DNA of 64,000 bases from Phallus indusiatus (GCA_027605045.1 JAQFWX010000134.1:29623-93622); one strand, 5' to 3'. Shown: positions 12,252 through 23,832, numbered from the stretch's first letter. Numbers and translations: made by a program. The notes: generated by a model not told the origin, from the sequence alone.

Positions 12252-12802
12252 ATGATCATTCCAAAGAAAAACCGCCAGGTGATCTATGAGGCCCTGTTCA
12301 GAGGTGCGTTAAAGAACGCTAAGCCTATGTTTTATATTTACACCATTTCAGAGGGTGTTATGGTTGCCAAAAAGGATTACAATGCCCCGAAACACGAAGA
12401 TCTCGATGTTCCCAACTTGGAGGTCATCAAAGCAATGCAGAGCTTGACCTCAAAGGGTTTCGTTAAAACCCAGTTTTCATGGCAACATTATTACTACACT
12501 CTTACACCCGAAGGTTTGACATACTTCCGTGAATGGTATGTAAATTTATCGGTCATCATTTAACCTTTGATATTCATTCGATAAGGCTTCATCTCCCCGC
12601 CGAAATTGTTCCCGCAACTCACAAAAAGGCTCCCCGCCCACCGCGGCCTGCTACTCGTGGTGGAGGCGAAGGAACCTACCGAGCTCCCCGCGGAGATAGG
12701 GAGGATTATCGTCGTCGTGACGATGGCGCCAGGAAAGAGGGTGCACCTGGAGAGTACAGACCACAATTTGCCGGTGTTGGACGGGGCGCCCCACGAGAAT
12801 AA
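12252..12802 (+). CDS. RPS10: 40S ribosomal protein eS10
   Basis: This protein belongs to the 40S ribosomal subunit beak. The exons are 12252-12303, 12352-12535 and 12586-12802, in frame, giving about 150 residues. The S10_plectin domain starts M-I-I-P-K-K-N-R and contains '[11 protein letters not shown]', '[13 protein letters not shown]' and '[11 protein letters not shown]', then '[14 protein letters not shown]' after the second intron. The C-terminal tail is rich in Arg, Gly and acidic residues and ends R-G-A-P-R-E, as in other fungi. Both introns use canonical GT-AG sites. Confidence 0.96.
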
Positions 12803-13192
12803 ATTTGTGGATGTTTTTATAAGAACAAAACTTCATGCGGTGTTGCATCTACCCACTTATCTTATGTCCATGCATATAAGATTGCATTATGTTAAAACTT
12901 CAGTTTTCTGTCCAATACCTCTTCCATCCATTCTTATATACAGTCTGACTACGGTGATACATCCTGCCTAACTAAATTTACTATGCCCTGGGCTTCATAA
13001 GCTTGTTTAGTGAATCACTCTTCATCAGTTCTCCGTCGGCGGTCTAGATAACTAGCGAAATTCTATTATAGGCGTTGCGGCAAAATCTGCATTTTCTCGG
13101 AAAAGTGAATTGTCATTCGTGCTCACCCCTCGGCATGAGGACTGGCTGAAAATTCAGGCAACCAAATCAATAACTACATTATTATGGGTAGT
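12803..13192. other. Convergent 3' region, no gene seen
   Basis: This 390-bp stretch lies between the stop codons of eS10 (+) and YVC1 (-) and is expected to hold both 3'UTRs. No conserved ORF or RNA was recognised. Confidence 0.5.
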
Positions 13193-16100
13193 TCAGAAAG
13201 TCCCATTTCGTCGAATATTATCAATGCCTTCTCCCCTCAGACTCCTGGTAAGCGTCAATAACAAACTTTCTATGCGAGCTTGCCGTTCCTATTGAGAGCA
13301 AAAAAGGTCACGAGTTACAATTCCATACTACCAATAATAAATTGTGAATCTTACGTGGAGTTCGCTAATTTGCCCCGCAAGTTTTGGAATAGAATCGGTA
13401 TTGATTTGATCCAGGGCGTGTTGCAATTTTATCATATTGCCTGAGAGATTTTCAAATGTTTCTTCCGTGGCTCCTGCTGATCGCTCAATGAGACTGAGGG
13501 GCCTACGAGAAAATAGTTTTTGCAGCGGGCTGGGCGGGGGAGGAGCTTGAGTTCCTGTCCCTGCAACTAAATTGGAGATCAGTTTCACGAAATCAATAAT
13601 GACGGGCTTCCATGTATGTACCTCTAGAAAATGGAGCATTTTCCCGGTCCCAAACTCGAGAACCCGAAGAAGTGTTGTGCTATAAAAAAATTATTATCAT
13701 CATGGAAAGTAAAGAGACATGGTGTAAACCTGAGGTTGCTCTTGCTCATCTGCATTTTCGGACGGACCAAAATATTTAGAGTTCCTGAATATATCTCTGG
13801 ACTCCACGGTTGACGCAAAAGGGTCACTACGTATTTCCTCGTCCAATAAACTTTCATCCGTGTCGGCAGTCGGTGGAGTGCCAACAATAGCTTCAATCAA
13901 AGTGGCGCTTTTCCTAGGAAACCTATGTTCACATACGTCCGTAATGTCGCGCATTCCATTAATGTATTATCGCCAAAGCTAGACGAAAATTGAAATATAC
14001 CTATGCGCCAAATACTTTGCCACTTTAGTAGACTTCCGGCGGAACTTCGACCCCGACGTAAATGCGACCTGTCGCTCATATGCGGCAATAATTAGTAGAA
14101 TAGGAAACGACTTCAAACAGGAGGTGATAAGTTCGCGTAGTCGCACATTGAATAGCTACTACACTTACTGTTACGCGAATCAGAAACACGTTAGCCGAGT
14201 GCAAAGTCCTTGGTGATACAAACCAGCTCAAAGGCGCAAGGACCGTGTATGCTAATAAATTGAAAGGCGGCTGGTATGAAAACAATGCTTCTGTCTTTAC
14301 CCTGAAAAAAAAAACACGTGAAACACTTTTAAGGTTCTACAGATCTCCGATCGCACGTACCCCTCTATGGTTGAAATGGTGAATTGAAAAAGGTGCTTGG
14401 GCCTATATTAGAAATTCAAACATAGCGGGGACACGGGTTTCACACACCTCTTCAATTGCGTTCTGTGTCACCGATTGTTATTGCTTTGATCTGCAAAGTA
14501 AACCAAACCTACCGCGTCGATTCTTGCGAATGTATTTGATAAGATTGATATTAGAACTGAAACACTTTATTAGGACCCTCAAACATCCATATGCTCAAAT
14601 AAAAGTGGATCGAACTGGTAATAAGTAAGGTATTTGATAGCGCAGCGAAAGTGACCATGAGGATGGGTCCCTAAAACATTGAAGCTTAGTTTGAGGGAGT
14701 GCATCTAAGACATAAACCTACAAAAAGGGGATGAAAGCTTTCGGCTTGCTGAAAGGTCAGGCTGGTATTTCCTGAAACAATGACGATCGTATACAGCAGC
14801 GATCTCTTATAGTATAAAAAAAAACTTACCAAACCAGATCTGCAATAAAAGCCATGCAATAGATTTAATCGTCCAATGGTTTCCTGGTGTCAACTGTGCC
14901 AACTCCCAAAGAGTAAATAGTAACCCGCTGAAACATATGGAGGCGATAGTCATAAAAAATACGAAATCCGTCTAGGTCCGATAATTAGTCAAAGACTCAG
15001 CACGCCTAAGATCACTTTATGTAAACTTACTATCATTCCACGCAGAGCCCTATTAAGCTTAGAATAAATTTTTAATGAGAGATTATCATAATTCACTTAC
15101 AATACTACCACGTTGTTTGAAATGGCAAAAAACGCAAGCCTGATAATCGTGTTGAATGTACACCATGGCTAAAGTAAGTCTGTTACCTTGGGAATAAGAT
15201 ACAGGCTCCGCAGGATCTACAGGTATACTGTTATGACAGAAACTCCAGAAAAACCGAGCAACACGAACAGGACATCGAATGCCACGCTACTTGACCATAC
15301 TACAACAATATTGAGCAAATTACCAGTTAACAGAGCATATTTCACGAACCGTCGTCGTACATTAAGCCTCGAATTCGGATAATAAGGTATACACAACCAA
15401 TGAAAATAAACGTGGTCTATGAGAAGATAGGGGGATATGACATTAACCATCAGATGTACTGTTCCAGATACTCACATCAAAGACATTCCATATCTTATGA
15501 ACGTTAAATATCTGGCAAAAACAGATGATATTCCAGCTTTTTTTTACTTACATTGGCCAGGTAAACTAGACATATGTAGGAAACTGCTCAAGCTGTCAAG
15601 GAAAAGCACTTACTGTGTAATCCGTATTCTCTGGAAGCTGTATATTCCGCTAGCGCGAAAGCCGCACCAAACAGAATGAAAATCTTTTCGTAGATAGTCA
15701 CAATACGGAGGTCCTTGTCTTACAATAAAGAATCAATCCAACACCCGCCTTTCCGAATAAATAGCGACTTACTAGTGAGGCATAGTAGAAACAATGTCAA
15801 CAGAACGGTAAAGTTGATTATCTGCAAGAAGCGACTATATCTGGGAACGCGCAGCCTTTAAACCATACATAAAATTATGTTATAAATGATATAAAGGGAC
15901 TGGTTCAAATACCTGTAATGATCCAGGATTGGGGCTTTGCGGCAGTTGTATATCTCAATTTTACGTTGCTTATAATTATCTGCAATAAGTGAGTTCCTGG
16001 AAATTGTTGTAAAAATGATACGACCTATCAGATATCAGTGCTTTGAAGAGTGTAAGACATAATGATATTTTACCAGAGTAAATGTCGTTGACGACGGCTT

Positions 16101-16620
16101 GAGTCGAAGGAAGAGATATAAATCGTTTGGAGTCCGTGGATATCGCCATCTATATGGTGTATTAACGTACGCACTGAGAGACTCACAAACATACCTCCAA
16201 TGCACTGGACAGTATATCCACGTCGTCGCTCTTCCTCATGGCCAACGCCTTTTTTATCAGGTTAACGGATTCCGGAGGTGCGCCGGTGAGAGGATTCCAA
16301 CTATGAGTCAGCGCCGCTGCAAGTTCCAAATAATTCGTAGCAAAAATCCGTAGACATTTCATCGCTAATAGCTCGCACATTAGGGAGCGTGAGTGATTGA
16401 GACTGGAATGGGCGAGGTTGTCTTCTGCAAGATGCCGAAAATGCGCTCGGACAACGAGACAAGCATAAACCAGAGCTAGGTTTTTTAATCTTCCATACTT
16501 CAACACCAAAGGTCTGATTATAGTGAAGTTTACGTCAGAAGCAGTTAGCTGTCTAGTAATGGGAAGCGTCCGTCAGCAGCTCAGCTTTCAAGTCAGCTGT
16601 GTGATGGTCCTTACTCCCAT
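13193..16620 (-). CDS. YVC1: Yvc1/TRPY-type vacuolar calcium channel
   Basis: This is a TRP-family cation channel that releases Ca2+ from the fungal vacuole. It has many short exons. The likely first exon is only ATG-GGA (16615-16620), joined to a second exon that begins at 16548 and reads L-T-A-S-D-V-N-F. The cytosolic N-terminal region includes 'RAHFRHLAEDN', 'LAMKCLRIFATNYLELAAALTHSWNPLTGAPPES' split over this exon, and later 'IYNCRKAPILDHY'. Hydrophobic membrane segments lie at 14.1-15.9 kb, for example 'LLNIVVVWSSSVAFDVLFVL' near 15.3 kb. 'FSYQPPFNLLAYTVLAPLSW' follows the pore region. The C-terminal tail ends with a coiled segment, 'ERQARIESLLLTLTRSLRG'. A second, broken copy of its 5' half lies at 21.99-23.60 kb. 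Inner exon borders were not all fixed. Confidence 0.85.
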
Positions 16621-17240
16621 GTTAATGCGGTGTCTACCGATAGTTATAAAGGATGAATATGGTGCCAATCTGCTCAATCTTCCAAAGCGCAAGTTTCATA
16701 CCTATGTTTTCCTAGCGAGAGCAATGAGTACACACGATTAACCCGTGTCGACGAGAAATAACCAACAATGGCATCTTTTTTAATTATATGTATGAGGGGG
16801 TATACTCGTGTCGACGCAAAATGAGTTTCAGAAAGACTAGATCCATCTTGTGAGAATACCTCGCCGCCGAGAAAGGTGGTCATGAATGAACTACGACAGT
16901 GTTTGAGTGAACTTGGGGAAGGCGCGTGTGTTTGCGCACGCATCCGCGTCATCGCAGGCTGGCGCGTCAGTGACCGTGACTGGACTTCAAGTTGGAGCTT
17001 GAAGTGGAATGTTCAGTGGGTAATGCAAAACATATTCTTATTGACATTGCTTTAGTTAGTATCATGACGGCTTAATCTTGTGATGGCAACTGATTCTTTT
17101 TGCCGTAGATCCTGCGCATTTGGCTTGCCTCATACGCCTAAATAATAACACGAACGTTTTGGCCCCATTGTAGGGGCAGTCTGTGGCTGTATCGATTATG
17201 CCCGGAAACAAACAAATTCACTGTCAATTCGCTCACTTAG

Positions 17241-17800
17241 TTCTATGACTTTAGAATGAAGGACAAGTCTTCACCAGTCTGGATAATTCTTCTCTCATTA
17301 TCGGACGCTCCGTCTCGGGTTGGGTCGCGACATCAGTTACTTCAATTATTTATGGACGAGCTTCCTTTGACTACGGCCATCCGAGACGACATGTACTTAG
17401 CCTGCGGCGCGACAGGTTACAATAACTTCTTCAACCATGTTCGCACGGAGAGCTTGAGAGAGCCCGGTCTCCGCGATTCATACGACGTTAATGGAATTAG
17501 GACGTGGCCTCAGGCAGCCCTCTGGTTTTGTGCAGACCGAAACGATGGTTTCTACTTCGTCTGGGTTTGAGCTGAAGTGGTCTATCCCTGACTGACATGG
17601 CATAAAAGTTGCGGTCGGGCCTTGCCATTGGTATAGAAATTGTAGTAAAAGGTGAATTTTCCTATTACTCGTGATAAATGGGCCATAGGTCTCAGTAATC
17701 TTCTGCCTCTGGATTTTGTACATCCAAAATTTCAGCAGCAACATCGAACGATGGAAGGTTATCCTATGTGGTGAAACCTTATATTGGCCTCAAAGAGAGC
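17241..17800 (+). pseudogene. Degenerate copy of an unrecognised protein family (paralogue of 18.6-20.0 kb)
   Basis: The reading frame F-Y-D-F-R-M-K-D-K then 'SSPVWIILLSLSDAPS' and 'HQLLQLFMDELPL', up to 'YNNFFNHVRTESLREPGLR', matches the minus-strand copy at 18.7-19.4 kb over about 70 residues. Beyond that, the homologous text continues only by changing frame: 'GFELKWSIPD' meets a TGA, and 'LRSGLAIGIEIVVKG' is in another frame. Later 'RWKVILCGE' matches 'AWKVILCVL' of the other copy. These shifts support a pseudogene. I do not recognise the family; it has no obvious catalytic motif, signal peptide or membrane segment. Confidence 0.6.
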
Positions 17801-18619
17801 CATATTTCGATGCTTTTGAACACTTCGCCTTTTGACAAAAGCAAGGTATTCAATTACGGGTCAATATTGATTCCCTTATACACAAGCTTCGTAGCGACAT
17901 TAGATCTTCCTGTCCAGGAAGAAATGCCAAAAACCCAACACGCCCTAGCGTTTCGCATTAATATGGTAGAAGATGCCCGAGTTGTCTTCATGGTTTTTAT
18001 TTTAAGGGAAGCAATCTATTAATTGACTACATATATAGTCGCTGCATCACCAGAGATGAAGGCTGTTATCTGACGCTTACCCTGGCAAACAGGTTGCTTT
18101 CAAGCTGGAAAGGTTATAAATAACCATATGAACCTGTCAACTTTAGATGCCATCCAGCTTTGTGTCCACCTTTGGCAACTTAAGCTGATTTTCTCTATTT
18201 TCTCTCTACGTATATATATTGTGCCAGCGTCCTGATCGTACGTATTATGTGCCATGCCTACTTGCTAAACAACTTCTCTTGATCTAAAAAAGGGGGGATT
18301 ATTATTCGTCTCAAGCGCACGAGCGTCCGTTAGTAGTTTCGGAACTTGGATACCAACATATGGCTGATGTGAGATCGTGATGTCAAAATCACGGTTATGT
18401 ACAAGCACTAATTATATGCATTAAAATAATTGGACACGAAGTGTAACTTAGAAATTTCCATGCTGTTCCCAGAATTTGCAAAAATTTATTCGAACTTCCC
18501 AAGTCCTACGGTTTACGGTAGGTCGGTTTAATCACAAGGTTGAGTGTCAAATAACAACTCTCGTCTTTGTTAATGTATCGGTAACTAAAAAACTGGTTGT
18601 TACAGTGCACACACATTAA

Positions 18620-20042
18620 CATATAGAGTCAAAGATGGCGGACCATTTTTCCACTGCGGAACTGGGGAGAAGCCAGCAAGCTTGGATCTCGGGCACGTCT
18701 CCTGCCTTCGGAAAATCCGATGTCTCTATGCAATCCGAATGCAACTCAAACTCGATCGGCACATGACCGAAAAATTTCCATTTTCCAACCCCTAATGATG
18801 CGACAATATTCCCCTCCAAGTTGTTTTGAGAAGGTTTCAGCACACAAAGTATAACTTTCCAAGCCAGTGGACCCGATTGAAAGCATCGAGTGCGGATGTA
18901 AAATCCCCAGACCAGACCTAAAAAAGAAAAACTGTAAACCGCGTGATTCATAAAACTTGACGAGGAAATTTTGTTTCATATCTTTGGCCACAAATTCTAT
19001 ACCAATGGCGAGACCCGATTGCAACCTTTGTAGCATATCTGGAACGGACCAATTCAGCTCGAAACCGTGCGTAGTGTCAACAACGGCGAGCGTTTCTGAG
19101 AGAAATGAGGGCAGTCTTAAGCCATGTCTGATCTCCATGCGTGTATGTGTCGCACGAGCAAGCCTACGACGAGGTGGAAGGAGTCTTAAGTCTGCCCGTC
19201 GAATTCGGTCAAAGTAGTTGTTAAAACCTTTCTCAGCGCATGCCAAGTACCATTCATCTCGAACATCTGGAGTTGGAGGTAGTTCGTCGAGATAGGTTTG
19301 TAGCAAAAGATGTCGTGTGCTGGTTTTTGACTGCTCGTCCGCTTGTGTCGAGTGGAGAATGATCCAGGTCGGGGGTGTTTTGTACCCCATTCAGAAATCA
19401 TAAAATTCGACGACAGGACCTATGGGTAAATTTGTTCTTTTACGAGCCTCGATAGATTCGCGAATAGCGTCTACAATGCATGGTGTTATCTGTTGACGAC
19501 GAGAGGCCAACATGATACGGTCAATCTTAATCAAGGAAGATTTGACTCAAAGTGAGCTTAAATTCTGTCGACAGTCCTTTTTAATTACTTACTAAATCTA
19601 AAATTTCCATTGTGAGGTCACAACAAGACTTGGCCTTGTCGAGGTTTTCTGCGAGATCATGGAAGGAACAGGTGCGGGACGAGGGCCGGTAAGAATCCAC
19701 CTTCGTTTTATAAATTCAATATTCAGTGAATATGCAGGTAACAATGACTAGAATTACAGCAACATATACAAAAATCATAGGGATAGGATAGGATAAAGAC
19801 CACAAAACGACGGTGAATGTCCAGATAATGAAAAAGGTCAAGAGTCATCATAGGGGGTACTGACTCGGACAGGGACAATGAAATTGGCCACACAAGCGTC
19901 CAAATCTCCAAATTATTCTTCTCCCATGAGACTCTTTCAGAATACGAGCCCTGTGTTCATGATTGCTAGCAGCGTGTCCGATAGTCCTGGGATCCGAATA
20001 AATCTTATAGTCTTTTCCGCCCTGTACCAAAACCGATCAAGT
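18620..20042 (-). pseudogene. Second degenerate copy of the same unrecognised family
   Basis: Coding-like text on the minus strand runs from about 20042 with R-F-W-Y-R-A-E-K, then 'LSDTLLAIMNTGLVF', TGA, K-S-L-M-G-E-E, TAA, 'FGDLDACVANFIVPVRV'. After an intron-like gap it continues with 'HDLAENLDKAKSCCDLTMEI', then 'IVDAIRESIEARKRTNLPIG' and F-Y-D-F-TGA. The longest open part follows (18746-19390): 'MGYKTPPTWIILHSTQAD', 'LLLQTYLDELPPTPDVRDEW' and 'FELNWSVPDMLQRLQSGLA'. A further frame (18616-18951) carries 'GLVWGFYIRTRCFQSG' and 'WSAIFDSIC'. The three in-frame stops plus the frame change argue for a dead gene. The alternative is a shorter live ORF starting at 19390. Function is unknown. Confidence 0.55.
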
Positions 20043-21304
20043 TATATATACCATCGCATAATCAACTCCGAGTCGACCAGAAGTATATTGTATATTGTGC
20101 CACTTCAAATGTTGACGACGACTGTGGTCTGAAGGCAGTCCGAAAGCAGAGAAGGTGCCGTTCCGGGCACCAATGCCTTGAGCTCACGGGCGCCAGAGCA
20201 CACTGCAGGTTGCTCTCTCCGTCATCGCACTCAACTGCCACTGCCACCCATGGTTAAAGTCAGCAGCCAATGAGACGCGTCGAACGCGAGTTCGCTGCGC
20301 CTTCAGAGCTTAAACATTTAGTATGACACGCCAACTGGGATTTGACTGGTGCAGTCTGGCGTCATAAATTGTAAAGGTAAATTGACACAGACCAGCATTT
20401 TCAGCTTATTTATATTGTTAAGTCCATGCATCAAGGTCGTGTGGTTGTAGGCAGAAGACAATAAGCGAGTGGATTGATTGTCCAAAGTGGTTGAGGGACA
20501 AAAGTCAAGTAACGCATTAATTGATTGAGGCACTCAGGGCGTCCTTCTCAGCGCGCGTGGGCTCACGACGAAGTTACAGCGACATCGGAGTTTCGGTGAA
20601 TATTTCCATATTCTCGTTTTTACCAACTACTCGTCGCTCATTTTGTGTACATATCATTTTGTCACAACACCATAAGCTCCCAAGCCTTTGCGCGTCGTTT
20701 ATCGTACTTGTCTGATCTCTCTAGTAGATCTGCTCGAATTGGGGGGCGAAACAGGCGAGGCAGGTCCACCCGAACTAAACGAGTCGACCAGTTTCGTCGA
20801 TTTCCTTTGTTACTGTGGTTATAACACTCTGACAGCTACTTCATCGTGATCCTCTATCCAAGCCTCGCGTGGATAAGGGATGAGGTTGTTCAACCCAGAG
20901 CCATGTGGATGATGGGCCACGCTATCCCCGCAGCCGTAGACCGTGTCAAGGTCTGTTGCTCATGCAGGTTGGGTTCTCTTCTTAGCACAAATGCTATTCT
21001 AAGTGACTGATCTTTTCATAATACAGGAGACAACGCGTCCTCCCCCCCAAACGAGGAACAAGGAGGAGCGTCATCCCTCAAGGCCTCATCCCTCCTTGGG
21101 ACTCGGAGGAAGAACGGGCTCGATTCCTTCGGCGAGAGTGAGCTTCTAAAGTATTTTGTTATGCCAACACATTTGGAAAACCATGCATCTAACAGTTCTT
21201 TCCTGCGCCGCCGTCAGCAATCTACACGGCCACAATCACCCCCGCCCCTACAATACCAACCAATACCGCAACCATCGTTACCTACCACAACATCATGACC
21301 GTGA
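20043..21304. other. Region without a supportable gene
   Basis: This 1.26-kb stretch holds only short ORFs with no family resemblance. A short plus-strand stretch at 21026-21140 reads E-T-T-R-P-P-P-Q and is Pro/Arg-rich, but it has no start codon or partner exon. It lies inside the pseudogene and repeat island at 17-23.6 kb. Confidence 0.45.
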
Positions 21305-21411
21305 CCAACCCCAATACCGCAACCAACCCCAATACCGCAACCAACCCCAATACCGCAACCAACCCCAATACCGCAACCAACCCCAATACCGCAACCACCC
21401 CCAATACCCCG
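21305..21411. repeat. 18-nt minisatellite, five full copies plus a partial
   Basis: The unit CCAACCCCAATACCGCAA is repeated without change from 21305 to 21394, followed by a degenerate copy. Upstream at 21256-21275 a looser version (ccaataccgcaaccatcg) precedes it. The length keeps frame in every reading, for example N-P-N-T-A-T, so six-residue peptide repeats appear. No gene around them is supported. Confidence 0.92.
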
Positions 21412-21676
21412 ACCTCCTACCACCATTACGATAACCACTACGATAACAATTACAAGAACATTTGGTACTTAAAGTCATCGATATTAATCTCACGCATATC
21501 CCCGTAGAAAACAACATGCTTACACAACGCTAACGCTTCCTAATGAGAATGGTTCTTCGTCATGTCTATCAACTGTCGTATAAATACCGTGCTTTTTGTA
21601 GTATTCATCTTCTCCTCCTCAGTTATTCATTATTACTGAGGAGGTGTTTATTGTTTTGTTCATTTTATGATTTTTA

Positions 21677-21840
21677 CAGCGGTTCTCAAAAACCTTGTCA
21701 GCGCGATTTTTTTTTTTTTTTGATTCCGCCCCCCTTTTTTTTCAGCTTTCATCGAGCAAGTCCTGGGTTCGGCACCTATCGGCCCAGGCAAGAAAAAAAA
21801 ATAAAAAATTCCGCACTGACAAGGTTTTTGAGAACCCCTG
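21677..21840. mobile_element. 164-bp MITE with inverted repeats and TA target duplication
   Basis: The left end CAGCGGTTCTCAAAAACCTTG and the right end (complement CAGGGGTTCTCAAAAACCTTG) form imperfect terminal inverted repeats of about 30 bp. They continue into TCAGCGCG/TCAGTGCG and T/A-rich tracts. The element is bounded by TA on both sides (21675-21676 and 21841-21842), the target duplication of Tc1/mariner-pogo superfamily elements. The centre has no ORF that could encode a transposase, so the element is non-autonomous. It sits in intergenic DNA between the minisatellite and the duplicated YVC1 fragment. Confidence 0.8.
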
Positions 21841-21988
21841 TAACTTCATTTTGTAACGTCTTCTTTCTAAGGTCTGTATAATACATCTAGTTATTCATTA
21901 ATACTAAGGAAGTGTCCTCGTTCTAAGTTGTCCGCATTATGTCTGCTAATTAACATCCCCGACTCCGAGAATTGAATTGAGATGTAGT

Positions 21989-23603
21989 TTACATTTACCA
22001 AGTAAACTAGACATATGTAGAAAACGGTTCAAGCCATCAAACAATCCGTATTCTCTGGAAGCTGTATGTTCCGCTAGCGCGAAAGCTGCACCAAACAGAA
22101 ATTAGAATGAAAATCTTTTCGTAGACACTTAGTCACAATACGGAGGTCATTGTCTTATAATAAAGAATCAATCTAATAGCCTAATTTTCGAATAAGCTAC
22201 TAGTAAAGCACGATAAAAACAATGTCAACGGAACGCTAAAATTGATTATCTGCAAGAAGCGACATATCGGGGAACACGCAACTTGTAAATTAGATGTAAA
22301 TTATGTTGTATATGAAATAAAACGACTGGTTCAACTACCTGGAATGATCCAGGATTGGAACTTTGCGGCAGTCGTATATTTCAATTTTGCGTTGTTTATA
22401 ATTATCCGCAACTAGTGAGTTCCTGGAAATTATTGTGAAAATGATACAACCTATTAAGTATCAAGGCCCTGAAGAGTGTAAGGCATAATGACATCTTACG
22501 AGAGTAAATGTCATTGACGACGGCTTGAGTTGAAGGAAGGGATATAAATCGTTTGAAGTTGGCGGATATCGCCATGTATAGGGAATATTAACGTATGTAC
22601 TAAACGGCTTGTACAAACATACCTCCAACGCACTGGACAGTATATTCACGTCGTCACTATCCCTCATGGCCAACATCTGTTTTATCAGGTTAACGGATTC
22701 TGGGGGTGCGCCGGTTAGAGGGTTCCAACTATGAGTCAGCGCCGCTGCAAGTTCCAAATAATTCGTAGCAAAAAGTCGTAGACATTTTATGGCTAATAGC
22801 TCGCACATTAGGAAGCGTGAGTGATTGAGACTGGAATGAGCGAGGTTGTCTTCTGCTAGATGCCGAAAATGCGCTCGGACAACGAGACAAGCATAAACCA
22901 GAGCTAGATTTCTTTATCTTCCGCACTTTAACACCAAAGGTCTGATAGTGAAGTTTACGTCAGAAGCAGTTAGCTGTCTAGTAATGAGAGCGTAGTGTCG
23001 TCAACAGAAACTCAGCCTTCAAGTCAACTGTGTAATGACCCTTTCCGTCATACTCCTGGCATGGCGCACTCGCAACAATATTACTGACATCGACCCCAGT
23101 GAGGAAACATCTTCTCGGGGTCTCTTACCCAGTCAATCCACTGCTCGATCTCGCGACGCGCCTTCTCGCCATCCGTCTCAACATACTTGACAGAAGCCAA
23201 TGTTAATACGGTGTCAACCGATAGTTATAAAGGATGAATATGGTGCCAATCTGCTCGATTTTCCAAAGCGCAAGTTTCGTACATATGTTTTCCTAGCTAG
23301 AGTAATGAGTGCACATGATTAACCCGCGTCAACGAGAAATAACCAAAAATGGCATCTTTTTTTTAATATATGGATGAGCGAATATACTCATGTCGATGTG
23401 AGATGAGTTTCGGAAAGACTAGATCCATCTTGTGAGAAGAACTTGCCGCCGAGAAAGGTGGTCATGAACTTGGACTACGACAGCGATTGAGTGAACTTGT
23501 GGAAAGCGCGTGTGTTTATGCACGCGTCCGCGTCATACGTAACAGGCTGGAGCGTGGCTGGACTTGGAGTAGAATGGGCAATGCAAAACATATTCTTATT
23601 GAG
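21989..23603 (-). pseudogene. Truncated duplicate of the 5' half of YVC1
   Basis: This block repeats 15548-17043 in the same orientation with scattered substitutions and small indels. It covers the YVC1 promoter, first exons and introns. The exon at 22461-22808 reads 'MCELLAIKCLRLFATNYLEL' and 'LTHSWNPLTGAPPESVNL', nearly identical to the intact gene. There is no pore or C-terminal region: similarity stops near 21989. The region matching the intact start codon (AACATGGGA) is changed to AACATTGGC and is followed by about 141 bp of unrelated sequence (23057-23197). The upstream exon carries a stop in the expected frame, where the copy's complement reads AAGATAAAG. It is therefore a non-functional partial copy. 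Confidence 0.85.
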
Positions 23604-23832
23604 GGTATAATTAAGATGACTACGTGAGACAGATGCATGCCACGTCTTGTCTCAGTTATGCAAGCGGGGATGAAGAAAAAAGAACTACATAAGAGTCAAA
23701 CCACGGAAACGAACGATAAAAGAGAGAGAGGGTTGACAAATGAAAAAGAGGGAATATTGATATTGCGAAAGAAATATCAGAAGAATAGCAGAAAAAGTCA
23801 TTATGAATCATGCAGTTAATGTTCATTGGTCA

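Noticed and set aside
21305..21411. CRISPR-like array
   Set aside because: The units are back-to-back without spacers, and the genome is eukaryotic.
21156..21438. ORFs through the 18-nt repeat on both strands
   Set aside because: They exist only because an 18-nt repeat never brings in a stop. There is no conserved sequence beyond the repeat.
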